From positions 1 to 64,000 of the forward strand of contig CAKUBI010000004.1 in NCBI GenBank assembly GCA_934636865.1: 64,000 bases of DNA. Reading direction: 5' to 3'. Source of the DNA: an uncultured Oscillospiraceae bacterium. GTDB taxonomy: Bacteria; Bacillota; Clostridia; Oscillospirales; Oscillospiraceae. The notes under the pieces are model-generated. The model searched no databases. It was not told the DNA's origin and worked only from the letters and a program-made list of their open reading frames with translations. Shown piece after piece: positions 27,839-36,191 of this stretch. Within the stretch, counting starts at the first letter, position 1. The number at the start of each line of letters is the position of its first letter. A program made the translations under genes and the position numbers.

Positions 27839-28627
27839 TTACTGCTTTTTCAGAGCTTTCTGATAAGCGAACAGGGCGGCGCCGAGCGCGCCGTTGTACT
27901 GCGTGAGGGGCGAGGTGTGGATCTCGTGGCCGAGCTGCTCTCTGAGCGCCTGCACGATGCCGTGGTTCTGCGCGACGCCGCCGGTCATCACCACATCGTC
28001 GCGCACACCGATGCGGTGGCACAGGCCGGAAACGCGGCCCGCGACGGACTTGTGGATGCCGTGGATAATGTCGCACTTGTCGGTGCCCATGGCGAGCTGC
28101 GAGATGACCTCGCTCTCGGCAAAGACCGTGCAGGTCGAGCTGATGCCGACCTCCTTGGTGGACTTGTCGCCAAGATCGCCGAGCTCCTCGACCTTGACCT
28201 CCAGCACGCGGGCCATGACGTCGAGGAAGCGGCCGGTACCGGCTGCACACTTGTCGTTCATGACGAAATTCTTCATCATGCCGTTCTCGATCTCGATGAC
28301 CTTCACGTCCTGCCCGCCGATATCAACGACCGTGCGGACGCTGGGGAACAGGAACGCCGCGCCCTTTGCGTGGCAGGAAAGCTCGCTCATCTGCATGTCG
28401 GCAAGGCCGTCAAGGCTGTTGCGGCCGTAGCCCGTGGCAAGGACGAAGTCCATCTGCTCGCGGGTCATGCCGGCGTTTTCCAGCACCTGCGCGATCGCGC
28501 GCGCGGGGCCGGTCGTGCCGGTGCCGACGGGCACGAGGGACTTGGCGGCGAGAACGCTGCCGTCCTTTAAGATCACACACTTCGACGCGGTAGAGCCCAC
28601 GTCAATGCCCATGGTATAAATGCTCAT
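27839..28627 (-). CDS. hgdC: 2-Hydroxyglutaryl-CoA dehydratase activator ATPase
   Basis: Component A: a homodimeric, oxygen-sensitive ATPase that injects one electron into HgdAB, 262 residues of the ASKHA fold (BcrAD_BadFG). The phosphate loop DVGSTASKCVILKDG is at the N-terminus. The two cysteines that bridge a 4Fe-4S cluster between monomers are in NDKCAAGTGRF and STCTVFAESEV. MTGGVAQN is the adenosine-binding motif. Start follows GGAGAAGAA. It lies between gcdA and hgdA in the order gctA-gctB-gcdA-hgdC-hgdA-hgdB. Confidence 0.96.
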   Translation of the reverse strand: MSIYTMGIDVGSTASKCVILKDGSVLAAKSLVPVGTGTTGPARAIAQVLENAGMTREQMDFVLATGYGRNSLDGLADMQMSELSCHAKGAAFLFPSVRTVVDIGGQDVKVIEIENGMMKNFVMNDKCAAGTGRFLDVMARVLEVKVEELGDLGDKSTKEVGISSTCTVFAESEVISQLAMGTDKCDIIHGIHKSVAGRVSGLCHRIGVRDDVVMTGGVAQNHGIVQALREQLGHEIHTSPLTQYNGALGAALFAYQKALKKQ

Positions 28628-28650
28628 CTTTCTTCTCCGTTTTCATGATC

Positions 28651-28685
28651 GCAGCCTGCGCGGTTCTTGCCGCCGCGCAGGCTGC
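28651..28685 (-). other. Strong stem-loop between gcdA and hgdC
   Basis: A 13-bp perfect stem (28651-28663 with 28673-28685) sits in the 86-base gap between gcdA and hgdC. It has no T-run. It is a candidate RNA-processing or attenuation element setting the ratio of decarboxylase to activator. Confidence 0.7.
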
Positions 28686-28713
28686 GCCGCGAAAGCGTTT
28701 TTACTCGCCTGGC

Positions 28714-30483
28714 TTACTGCGCGTTGAGCGCGTCGTAGTCGCGGATGACGCGCGGCAGCAGCATCTGATGGACCGGGCAGATGCTCTCGGGGTTCTGGTA
28801 GCAGGCGTTCGCGAAGGCCTGGACATAGGGACGGATGTCGTTCATATCGACGATCTCGTCGGTCAGGCCGGCCTTGGCGCAGAACTTCGGGCTGGACTTC
28901 TTGGCATAGTCCTGGATCAGCGCGTTCATCTTGTCGATGGTGGGCTGGAGATCCTCGCCGGCCTTCTCCTCCTTCACGAGGCGGCGGGCATACATGGCGG
29001 CCGCAGCGGTCTCGCCGTGCATGACGTAGATCTCGGTCGTGGCGGTGCCGATGGAGAAGGCGTTGTTGTCGTTGCCCTGCGGGCCGCCGAGCACGTAATG
29101 CGCAGCGGCGGTGCCCTTGCGGAGGGTGATCTCCATCATCGGCAGCTTGCTGGACTGGATGGAGTAAATGAGGCTCTGGCCGAGACCGAGGAGCTCGGCG
29201 CGCTCAGCGTCGTTGCCGACGTCGATACCGGTGGTATCCTGGACCCACAGCATCGGGATGCGGTCACGGGCGCAGAGGGTGACGAACTCGTTCATCTTGA
29301 TGAGGCCCTGACGGTACAGCTTGCCGCCGACGCCCATCGCCTGACCGTAGGTGGCCATCTTGTACTCGGGGTAGTTCATCAGCATGCCCTGATAGTTGGC
29401 GACAACGCCGACGAGCAGACCGTCGATCTTGGCAAGACCGGTGATCATCTCGGGGCCGTAGCCGTGCTTGTACTCCATGAACTCGGAGCCGTCGAACAGA
29501 CGCGCGAGGACCTCGACCATGTCGTAGGAGCGCTTCTGGTTGAAGGGCACGATGCTGTAGAGGTCATTGGCGTCGAACAGGGGCTCCTTGGGATCGTCCA
29601 CGCGGAAGAACTCGGGATCGTAAGCCGGCAGCATGGCCATGTACTTACGGATACCGGCGAGCACGCCCTCCTCGTCGGCGTAGACCTCACGGAAGAAGCC
29701 GGTCTCGCCATAGTGGATGGCGACGGTGCCGGGGATGTCGCTCTTGAGGTTCTTCTGCGCCTTGATGAGCGCCTCGGCCGCTTCCTTATCCACGTGGCCC
29801 TTGGGGCTCATGCCGCCGACGATACCGGCGCCGCCGACTGCCATGTTGGCGTCCTCGTGCGCGATCAGGATGGTCGGGGAGATGGAGTGATAGCCGCCGC
29901 CGGCGGGGTTGGTGCCGTAGATGCCGACGATGACGGGCACGCCCATCTGGTTCAGCTCGCTGTTGCGATAGAACGGGGTGCCGCCGCCGCGGCGGTTGGG
30001 GTAGACCTTCTCCTGCTCGTCGAGCTTAACGCCGGAGCAGTTGAGGACGTAAACAAGGGGGATGCGCAGGCGCTTGGCCGTGTCGCTGCCGCGCAGCAGG
30101 CTGTCGGCCTGACCGGGGACCCAAGCGCCGGCGAGCTTCTTGTTGTCGCTCGCGATGATGACGGCCCACTTGCCGTCGATACGGCCGAGGCCCTTGACGA
30201 TGCCGACGGAGCCGTTCTTGTTGTCCTGGGGGTTGTAGAGGCTGTTAAGCGGGCACCAGGTACCTTCGTCAACAAGCTCCATGATGCGCTGCATCGCGGT
30301 CCACTGGCCGGACTCGTTGAGAGCCTCGGTGCTCTTGCCGGCCTCGAGGGCAGCCTCGCGGATCTCATGGATCTCCTGCTCGACCGCCTGGATCTCAGCG
30401 GCGTTGTCCTCATGGAACGCGCTGAGCTCCTTGCCGATCACCGGCATATTCTGGAAATAAGAGGGCATGGAATATTCGCTCAT
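28714..30483 (-). CDS. gcdA: Glutaconyl-CoA decarboxylase alpha subunit (carboxyltransferase)
   Basis: Soluble carboxyltransferase that moves the carboxyl group of glutaconyl-CoA to biotin on GcdC, producing crotonyl-CoA. It has 589 residues with two crotonase-fold carboxyltransferase halves. Landmarks are YVLNCSGVKLDEQE, GTNPAGGGYHSI and RDRIPMLWVQDTTGIDVG. Length matches the family (587 in Acidaminococcus by recall). Start follows AAGAAGGAG. It is placed between gctB and hgdC, physically apart from its partner subunits gcdDCB. Confidence 0.96.
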   Translation of the reverse strand: MSEYSMPSYFQNMPVIGKELSAFHEDNAAEIQAVEQEIHEIREAALEAGKSTEALNESGQWTAMQRIMELVDEGTWCPLNSLYNPQDNKNGSVGIVKGLGRIDGKWAVIIASDNKKLAGAWVPGQADSLLRGSDTAKRLRIPLVYVLNCSGVKLDEQEKVYPNRRGGGTPFYRNSELNQMGVPVIVGIYGTNPAGGGYHSISPTILIAHEDANMAVGGAGIVGGMSPKGHVDKEAAEALIKAQKNLKSDIPGTVAIHYGETGFFREVYADEEGVLAGIRKYMAMLPAYDPEFFRVDDPKEPLFDANDLYSIVPFNQKRSYDMVEVLARLFDGSEFMEYKHGYGPEMITGLAKIDGLLVGVVANYQGMLMNYPEYKMATYGQAMGVGGKLYRQGLIKMNEFVTLCARDRIPMLWVQDTTGIDVGNDAERAELLGLGQSLIYSIQSSKLPMMEITLRKGTAAAHYVLGGPQGNDNNAFSIGTATTEIYVMHGETAAAAMYARRLVKEEKAGEDLQPTIDKMNALIQDYAKKSSPKFCAKAGLTDEIVDMNDIRPYVQAFANACYQNPESICPVHQMLLPRVIRDYDALNAQ

Positions 30484-30519
30484 TTTAAGTTCTCCTTCTT
30501 ATCGAAATAACAATAGCAA

Positions 30520-31326
30520 TTACTTATCCTTGGGGACCTTGATGAACGCCTGGCCCGGGTCGATCTCCTCGCGGATGAGGCGGATGATCTCCGGAGAGGG
30601 GCCTTCCATCAGCTCCGCGCGGGAGACGTCGATCTCAAAGCCGGTGTTCTCCTGCACCATCTCGGGAGAGGAGAACGGATAGTAGTAAGCGAGGTACATG
30701 CGCTTGGTCTCTTCATCAAACTTCATGATGCCGAGGTCGGTGACGACCATCTGGGGACCGCGGTTGCCGGGCAGGCCCGCGCGCTCGCGGCCGCCAGGGC
30801 CGTCCATCCAGCCGCAGGAGGTGATGTAGTCAACATGGTCCATGAAGCGGCGCTTCTGGTGCTGCATCATGATGATGGTGTTGCAGTAGGTGGCGATGCC
30901 GTTGGCGCCGCCGGAGCCGGTGAAGCGGGTGGTGGGCTGCAGGTAATCGCCCTTGCCGAAAATGCAGGTGGAGTTCACGTTGCCGTAGGGATCGATCTGC
31001 GCGCCGCCGATGAAGGCGACGAGACGGTCCTCGTCATGCAGCCACTCGTTCGCCTCGAAGCCGACGAAGCGGATGTTGGGCCACTGCACGGCGCAGTGCG
31101 CCATGAAGCGGTTATCGCCGACGGAGCGGGGGACCTCAACAGGGTCGCAGTCCATCAGGCCCGACTCGACGATGGGGTGGCAGCTGGGGCAGACCGCGCG
31201 CTTGGCGAGGGACGCACCGATCAGCGGAAGGCCCGTACCGACGATGACGATCTGGTTTTCCTTGATGTTCTTGGCAATGGCATAAGCCTGCATTTCCTGC
31301 TTGGTATACTTCGTATAATCAGACAT
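30520..31326 (-). CDS. gctB: Glutaconate CoA-transferase subunit B
   Basis: Catalytic subunit of the enzyme that exchanges CoA between acetyl-CoA or glutaryl-type CoA and 2-hydroxyglutarate/glutaconate, 268 residues. The active-site glutamate is Glu54 in VESGLMD, at the same number as in the Acidaminococcus enzyme. FIGGAQIDPYGNVN and RFTGSGGANGIA are family blocks. Start follows GGAGGCTAAATAG. It is 21 bases downstream of gctA. Confidence 0.96.
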   Translation of the reverse strand: MSDYTKYTKQEMQAYAIAKNIKENQIVIVGTGLPLIGASLAKRAVCPSCHPIVESGLMDCDPVEVPRSVGDNRFMAHCAVQWPNIRFVGFEANEWLHDEDRLVAFIGGAQIDPYGNVNSTCIFGKGDYLQPTTRFTGSGGANGIATYCNTIIMMQHQKRRFMDHVDYITSCGWMDGPGGRERAGLPGNRGPQMVVTDLGIMKFDEETKRMYLAYYYPFSSPEMVQENTGFEIDVSRAELMEGPSPEIIRLIREEIDPGQAFIKVPKDK

Positions 31327-31347
31327 TTCTATTTAGCCTCCCAAACC

Positions 31348-32445
31348 TTAGTGTGTAGTGGAATAGCCGAGGTGCGGCTCGTTCTTCAGGCGCATCAGAC
31401 GGCTGCCGCCGATCTTGTCGAGCAGGGCGGACTGGTCGGCGCAGCTGTAGACCCACTTTTCAACATAATCCTTGAAGGTCTCGGGAACCTTCTCGCCGCT
31501 CCTGGCGAGCTCGAAGGCCTTCTGCGCGTTCTCGGCGGCGAGCTTGAGCTTCTCGTCCTCGGGAGCCTTTTCAAGCGCCTTGGCAGCCTTGGCGGCGGCC
31601 TTCTCGAGCTGCTTGACGGCGTCCTCGGCGTCCTGATACTTGGAAGCCTTGTCGTATTCCTTCAGGCCGGCGTCATCGTCATCATAGTAGTCGTAGCACT
31701 GCGCGGGCCATGCGCCGTAGGGCGCCTTGACGACCGCCTGCACGCACTCGCCGAAGATGCGGGTCTTGGAGGGATCGCGGCGGATGTACTCGTCGGAGAC
31801 GATCTCCTCGCAGGTGACGATGGTCTTGCGCGCGGCGACCGCGATATCAACATCGTGGAACTCGTCGCCGCAGATGATGCAGGTGCCGTCCGGGGAGGCC
31901 TGCTGGACATGGATGATGGCGGTGTCGATCTTAGGCACGGGCACGGCGACGACCTTCTGGCCGGGGACCATGGGGTTGTCGATCTCAGCGCACTTGAGAT
32001 CCTCGATCTTGGGCATGGTCTTGCGCTTTTCCTCGCTGATGCCCCAGAACTTCATCAGGCCGCTGCCCTGCATCAGGCGCACCGGCAGGAACGGAAGGCC
32101 CAGAGAAGAGGCGTGGAGCATGAGCATCAGAACGTCCTGAGAATAGTCCTCATACGTGAGCTTGCCCTGCTCGATCGCCGCGCGGAAGCGGCGGGAAACG
32201 TTGGTGTAGCCGGAGTTGGCGGTGTAGCAGTTGATGTAAGCCGCCACACGGCCCTCGCCGATGAGCATATCGACCTCGCCGCCGCCGGGACCGGCGTAAA
32301 CGATGAAGTCCTTCTTGCCCTGACGCAGGATCTCGGAGACCGTAGCATAGGGCTTACGGTTGGTGGTAAAGCCACCGATCGCAAGGGTGTCGCCGTTTTC
32401 AACGTACTTTTCAACGGCATCGTGCAATGTCATGACCTTATTCAA
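31348..32445 (-). CDS. gctA: Glutaconate CoA-transferase subunit A, with inserted helical hairpin (TTG start)
   Basis: Subunit A of glutaconate CoA-transferase, 365 residues, about 45 longer than the 320 recalled for Acidaminococcus GctA. The family core is intact: GGFTTNRKPYATVSEILRQG, ANSGYTNVSRRFR and QQASPDG. The excess is one insertion near the C-terminus (about residues 272-321), Ala/Lys/Glu-rich and predicted as an antiparallel helical hairpin. The start codon is TTG at 32445 with AGGGAGGG 8 bases upstream. It is the first gene of gctAB-gcdA-hgdCAB behind a strong promoter. Confidence 0.94.
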   Translation of the reverse strand: MNKVMTLHDAVEKYVENGDTLAIGGFTTNRKPYATVSEILRQGKKDFIVYAGPGGGEVDMLIGEGRVAAYINCYTANSGYTNVSRRFRAAIEQGKLTYEDYSQDVLMLMLHASSLGLPFLPVRLMQGSGLMKFWGISEEKRKTMPKIEDLKCAEIDNPMVPGQKVVAVPVPKIDTAIIHVQQASPDGTCIICGDEFHDVDIAVAARKTIVTCEEIVSDEYIRRDPSKTRIFGECVQAVVKAPYGAWPAQCYDYYDDDDAGLKEYDKASKYQDAEDAVKQLEKAAAKAAKALEKAPEDEKLKLAAENAQKAFELARSGEKVPETFKDYVEKWVYSCADQSALLDKIGGSRLMRLKNEPHLGYSTTH

Positions 32446-32552
32446 GATAAAACCCTCCCTGATTTTGATGAACGTGTTTTATTGCCAACGAGCATCTTGC
32501 ATGGATTCCTTCAAAAATCCTTCGGGTGGTGCTCATACAGGCTTCATTTTAG

Positions 32553-32581
32553 ATTATAGTGGAACTTCCGCATGAAATCAA
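32553..32581 (-). promoter_or_regulatory. Promoter of the gctAB-gcdA-hgdCAB operon
   Basis: TTGATT (32576-32581), 17 bases, perfect TATAAT (32553-32558) on the minus strand, leaving a 5' leader of about 100 bases before the TTG start of gctA. Confidence 0.85.
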
Positions 32582-32740
32582 TGAAAATCGGCTGGGAAAG
32601 TTCAAAAAAACTGAACAAATTTTCACCGCGTTTTTTGTCGTTTCCGTGAACGTGCGTCCGCCCGATTTGTTAAAAACGACCGATTTTTGCAAGATTTCCT
32701 GCAATTCAGGGCATTTTCTCCCGTCTCCCCGCATGCAGAA

Positions 32741-32773
32741 AGAGCGCCGGAGGATCATCCCCTCCGGCGCTCT
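32741..32773 (-). terminator. Hairpin at the end of the phage late module
   Basis: A 13-bp stem (32741-32753 with 32761-32773) with a weak T-tail on the minus strand, just after the endolysin gene. Confidence 0.7.
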
Positions 32774-32781
32774 CAAAGCGT

Positions 32782-33432
32782 TTATTCCATTCCGCCGCGC
32801 TGTGCAAAGCGCCTGAGCAGCACCACCAGCTGCTCGCGCGTCAGAAAGCTTTTGTACTGCTTGTTGCCCGTTTCGTCGCCCGCGATCAGTCCCGTTTGCT
32901 CCGCCCAAGCGCGCGCTTCCGCGCTCCAGGGCGCCGGCTCGCGCTGTGCGAGCGAGCGAAAATAGGCCTCTATCCGCTCGTTAAACTCCTGCTGCGTCAT
33001 CTCTTCCTCCTTAAAGCGCGGCATAAGCGGCGGATAACGCCGCGCACGCACCATTGCGCCCGTGTACGCGCCGTTCGCGTCCCACTGGAAATGCGGCCGG
33101 TCCGGAAAGCTTTTCCAGTCCCCGCCCCAGGAAAAGCCCGCCTTCTTTCCGAGCGCCCCCATCCGCTCGAAAAACACCGGATCGTCGTACTCGTGCCCCT
33201 TCTCATTCTTGCAAATGTCGAAGGCCAGTCCTGCATGCTCGGCGTGGAACGAGGGCGTCACCGCGCCCTTTGCCGCGTACCCCTTCTCCGCGAGCATTTT
33301 CTGATACGCGTCGTCCCGCACGGTCTCCGTCACGAGCGCGCGCAGGCCCCGCTTTTCCGCCAGTGCCAGCAGCGCCCGGCAGTTTTCCGCCACGTCCGCG
33401 CGCAGATCGCCGATGTCCCTGCTGTGCCGCAT
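32782..33432 (-). CDS. Endolysin, M15-type peptidase with C-terminal helical region
   Basis: Peptidoglycan-degrading lysis enzyme, 216 residues. The N-terminal domain (about 1-135) has the M15 zinc signature: SFHAEHAGLAFD for the first His and Asp, and PHFQW for the last His. The C-terminal part (about 140-216) has EEEMTQQEFNERIEAYFRS and a repeated acidic pattern similar to the wall-anchoring tails of clostridial prophage endolysins. Start follows GGAGGAG. As the last gene of the module it would release particles by cell lysis. Confidence 0.88.
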   Translation of the reverse strand: MRHSRDIGDLRADVAENCRALLALAEKRGLRALVTETVRDDAYQKMLAEKGYAAKGAVTPSFHAEHAGLAFDICKNEKGHEYDDPVFFERMGALGKKAGFSWGGDWKSFPDRPHFQWDANGAYTGAMVRARRYPPLMPRFKEEEMTQQEFNERIEAYFRSLAQREPAPWSAEARAWAEQTGLIAGDETGNKQYKSFLTREQLVVLLRRFAQRGGME

Positions 33433-33621
33433 TTACGTCTCCTCCTGCGTCTTGCCGTTCTGCGTGCCGAAGTAGAACGCGATCACCATGAGATACACCG
33501 TGTTGAACTCCTGCGTCACCTTGCCCTCGACCGTCAGCACGCAGAACGTGATCGTCAGACAGATCGTCACAAGGCTTTTCACGCTCAGGAGGTTTGAAAG
33601 TCTTCGTTTCAGCTGCTCCAT
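33433..33621 (-). CDS. Small phage membrane protein (holin-like)
   Basis: 62 residues. One or two hydrophobic segments (LVTICLTITFCVLTV and FNTVYLMVIAFYFGTQNG) and a polar tail. This resembles the small phage membrane proteins found before endolysins. A start at 33621 is chosen because GAGGGG lies upstream; an ATG at 33663 overlaps the previous gene. Holin function is inferred from position. Confidence 0.65.
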   Translation of the reverse strand: MEQLKRRLSNLLSVKSLVTICLTITFCVLTVEGKVTQEFNTVYLMVIAFYFGTQNGKTQEET

Positions 33622-33625
33622 TCCC

Positions 33626-33898
33626 TCACCCCTCGCAGTCGATGCCGCGGCACACCGTTTCATACGTCACGCCGCCGCACGTATTTTCCGCCTTTGCCTT
33701 TGCATAGTAGCAGGCCGCGCTCGTCCCGTAAGCGCCCCACGCCGCCGTCACCATCGTCGCGATCCACGGCAGCGTTCCCATGAACGCCGCATGCACCGCC
33801 AGCTTTGCCAGCGCAAAGCCCTGATAGGTCGTATACAGCACGATCGCGCTTTCCAGAACCAGCAGCACCTTGGAAAAGCTTGCTCTCTTTTTCTTCAT
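33626..33898 (-). CDS. Small phage membrane protein, possible holin
   Basis: 90 residues with two hydrophobic stretches (about 9-30 and 36-55) and a C-terminal tail with cysteines (SAACYYAKAKAENTCGG, VCRGIDCEG). The ATG overlaps the upstream XhlA-like stop by ATGA. Together with its two neighbours it probably forms the membrane-lesion part of the lysis cassette. Confidence 0.6.
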   Translation of the reverse strand: MKKKRASFSKVLLVLESAIVLYTTYQGFALAKLAVHAAFMGTLPWIATMVTAAWGAYGTSAACYYAKAKAENTCGGVTYETVCRGIDCEG

Positions 33899-34191
33899 AC
33901 GCTCCCCCCTGTCATCAGCAGGGAAAGCGCCGCCCCGATGAGCACATACAGCACGCGGTCCACCATCGCGTCCCAGCGCCGCGCAGGCTTCTGCGTGATG
34001 CTCTTCACATCCGCCTTGATCTCCTTCACGTCGCGCTCCACGCCCATCTCGCGCGAGGCGAGCACCTCCACTGCCGTTACCAGCTTATTCAGGTCCTTCT
34101 GCTGCTGTTCCAGCGTTTCGATGCGGTGCGTGTTCGATTTGGCGCGCTGCTCCGCCGCCGTGAGCCGGATGCTCATCTCCTGCTCGGTCAT
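33895..34191 (-). CDS. XhlA-like coiled-coil membrane protein
   Basis: 98 residues. A long coiled coil (about 5-70: SIRLTAAEQRAKSNTHRIET and following heptads) ends in one C-terminal membrane helix (LYVLIGAALSLLMTGG). This is the plan of XhlA (haemolysin XhlA family) in PBSX-type elements, where it acts with a holin and amidase in lysis. Start is coupled to the previous gene by ATGA. Confidence 0.8.
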   Translation of the reverse strand: MTEQEMSIRLTAAEQRAKSNTHRIETLEQQQKDLNKLVTAVEVLASREMGVERDVKEIKADVKSITQKPARRWDAMVDRVLYVLIGAALSLLMTGGSV

Positions 34192-34763
34192 GCGTCGCCC
34201 ACCGCCTTTTCAAAGCTCTCCCATGTGTGCCCCGCGCTCTCGGCCGTCCGCCAGGTAAAGCCCTGCGCCTCGCACTCGCGCCACGTAAGATAGCGGAACC
34301 AGAACTCCGTCAGCAGATGGCAGGGGATGATGTCGAGGATAATGCGCTCCACCTGCGAAAACTCCTCCGGCACGCCCACCGTGCCGGGAAAGCGGACGCG
34401 CACCACGCCCTTTTCCGCCGTCTCCTCCACCGCCGCGGGAATGCCGCAGCCGGCGAGCGCCGCGTTGATCTCTGAGAGCGTAAAGCCGTCCGCGCCGATG
34501 CGCGCGAGCGCGGCGGCAGCCTCGCGCCGCAGCGCGGTCGAAGCTCTCACCGGGCAGCGGGAAAAAAGCTTTTCCCGCCGCGAAAGCCCCTCATCCTCCG
34601 CAAGCGGCAGGATGCTCTCGCGTTCGGCATGGTCCAGTTTTTTCTGTGCGCCGTCCAGCGCCGCCCCGGCCGCGTACAGCTCGCCGCCGCTGATGCTGCC
34701 GCGCCCGGTGCGGTAAATGCGCATCGGCTCCAGAAGCGCGCAGAGATAGTCGTAATACGTCAT
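34188..34763 (-). CDS. Phage tail protein, YmfQ/DUF2313 family
   Basis: 191 residues. The N-terminal helical part and the C-terminal segment with ILDIIPCHLLTEFWFRYLTW and TWRTAESAGHTWESFEKA resemble the YmfQ (DUF2313, XkdU-like) baseplate wedge proteins that follow baseplate J. In most such phages the next gene is a tail fibre; here the next gene is XhlA-like, so the fibre is missing from this place. Confidence 0.85.
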   Translation of the reverse strand: MTYYDYLCALLEPMRIYRTGRGSISGGELYAAGAALDGAQKKLDHAERESILPLAEDEGLSRREKLFSRCPVRASTALRREAAAALARIGADGFTLSEINAALAGCGIPAAVEETAEKGVVRVRFPGTVGVPEEFSQVERIILDIIPCHLLTEFWFRYLTWRECEAQGFTWRTAESAGHTWESFEKAVGDA

Positions 34764-35830
34764 TCGCCGTCCCCCGCTTCGATCTCCGCGAGCGTCACCG
34801 TGCCGAGCACCGGCAGCTGCGTCGCGCTCACCTCAATGTCCGCAGACGGCGAGAGCAGATGGCAGTTGCTCACGCCCTCCACGCCGTAGAGGATACTCGC
34901 AAGCTTCGCCGTGTAGACGCTCTCGCCCAGCCGCTCGCCGGTAAAATGCGCCGCGAGCGCCGCTCTCGCCGCGTCCGTGACCTCCTGCATCGTCCACCCC
35001 GGCTCTGCCGTCAGCTCCGCGCTCACGTTCACCGTTTTCTTCACCGGCACCTTGACCTGTACGTCCACCGCGATCTCGCGCTTTTTCTGCAGGTCCTCTG
35101 CGATCTCCTGCATCAGCGCCGCCTCCGGCACGCCCGCGTGCGTCGAAACGTACACGTCCACCGTGCCGATGCCGCGCGCCCGGCCCACCGCCTTCGCCGC
35201 CGCCACGCCCGCAAAGCGCATCGCCTCCTGCTCGTAAAAGGCCGCGTTCGCGCCGTTCGGCAGGCGCTTGAAGCTCGCAAGCACGCGCTCGCGCAGCTTC
35301 TCGTCGCTCTCCTCGTCGCTGCCGCCGGAAAACGCCGCCGGATTTTCGCACCGCGTAACGCCCACCGGATAGGCTGACATGATGTGCACCGCCCCCGCGA
35401 CGGCATTGCCGGCAGCCCCCGCCTCCACGGCGCGCGCCGGCACGTCCACATACGTTTCGCCTGTCGCGAGCACCGCCTTTTCCGTCGTTTCAAAGCGCAC
35501 GCCGCCGCTCGTCATCGCCGTGCTCCCCGCGTCGATCTCATAATCCGTCACCACGGCCGACGGCGCGGAAAAGCGCAGCACGCCCTCGGCCTTTTCCGCC
35601 GGCAGGCGCGTCAGCGCGCGCGTTTCGGCGTGGTAATCCAGATACTGCCCCTGCGCCGTCTGCGGAAAGCTCTGGTCCAGCACCCAGTCTGCCTGTGCCA
35701 GCAGCGCCTGCACCTCCGCCGCCAGCGCGTAAAGGCGCACCATCATGTCGCAGCCGTCGTTCGGCACAAAGCCCGTCTCCTGCGCGAATGTCTCCCGCAT
35801 CCGCTCATAGATCGCTCTCAATTCCTCCAT
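34760..35830 (-). CDS. Baseplate J-like protein
   Basis: 356 residues, XkdT/gpJ family, a wedge of the contractile-tail baseplate. It carries the typical N-terminal helical part, then the beta-rich ETGETYVDVPARAVEAGAAGN and FSGGSDEESDEKLRERVL, a strongly conserved signature. ATGA overlap with the next gene. Presence of J shows the tail is of the contractile type. Confidence 0.93.
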   Translation of the reverse strand: MEELRAIYERMRETFAQETGFVPNDGCDMMVRLYALAAEVQALLAQADWVLDQSFPQTAQGQYLDYHAETRALTRLPAEKAEGVLRFSAPSAVVTDYEIDAGSTAMTSGGVRFETTEKAVLATGETYVDVPARAVEAGAAGNAVAGAVHIMSAYPVGVTRCENPAAFSGGSDEESDEKLRERVLASFKRLPNGANAAFYEQEAMRFAGVAAAKAVGRARGIGTVDVYVSTHAGVPEAALMQEIAEDLQKKREIAVDVQVKVPVKKTVNVSAELTAEPGWTMQEVTDAARAALAAHFTGERLGESVYTAKLASILYGVEGVSNCHLLSPSADIEVSATQLPVLGTVTLAEIEAGDGE

Positions 35831-35834
35831 CGTT

Positions 35835-36188
35835 TCACTCTCCCCCGATCTCCACGCTCACACCGCGCTCCTCCCCCTCATAGAGCAGCGCGATGCGCAG
35901 CGCAAGAAGGTCGCCCTTCTGCTCCATCGTCACATCGCTCACCGTCAGCCCCGCTTCCTCCGCCAGCGCCTCGGCAATGTACTGCTTCGCCGCCGTCGCG
36001 CGGCTCTCGCCCTTTTCCCGCCATAAAAGGTGCAGCTCGCTGCCAAGCTCCGGCGCAAGAGAAAAGCTCCCGCGCCGCACGCTCAGCTTGAAGAGTACGC
36101 GCTGCAGCACCTCGTCCCAGCCGTCAGCGCGTTCAAGTCCGCCCGCGCCGTCGGACACATAGTCCCTGTCCCTGATCTTCAGTTCCAT
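35835..36188 (-). CDS. Baseplate gp25/XkdS-like protein
   Basis: 117 residues with a DUF2634/gp25-like plan: GWDEVLQRVLFKLSVRRGSF, LGSELHLLWREKGESRATAA and a C-terminal beta part. In PBSX this gene lies directly before baseplate J, as here. It would form part of the inner baseplate wedge. Confidence 0.8.
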   Translation of the reverse strand: MELKIRDRDYVSDGAGGLERADGWDEVLQRVLFKLSVRRGSFSLAPELGSELHLLWREKGESRATAAKQYIAEALAEEAGLTVSDVTMEQKGDLLALRIALLYEGEERGVSVEIGGE

Positions 36189-36191
36189 CTC

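Larger units (their letters stand above)
32446..32781. other. Intergenic region: gct promoter and phage-module terminator
   Basis: Holds the promoter of the glutaconate operon (32553-32581), an AT-rich stretch of about 150 bases with no gene, and the hairpin ending the phage late module. Confidence 0.8.
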
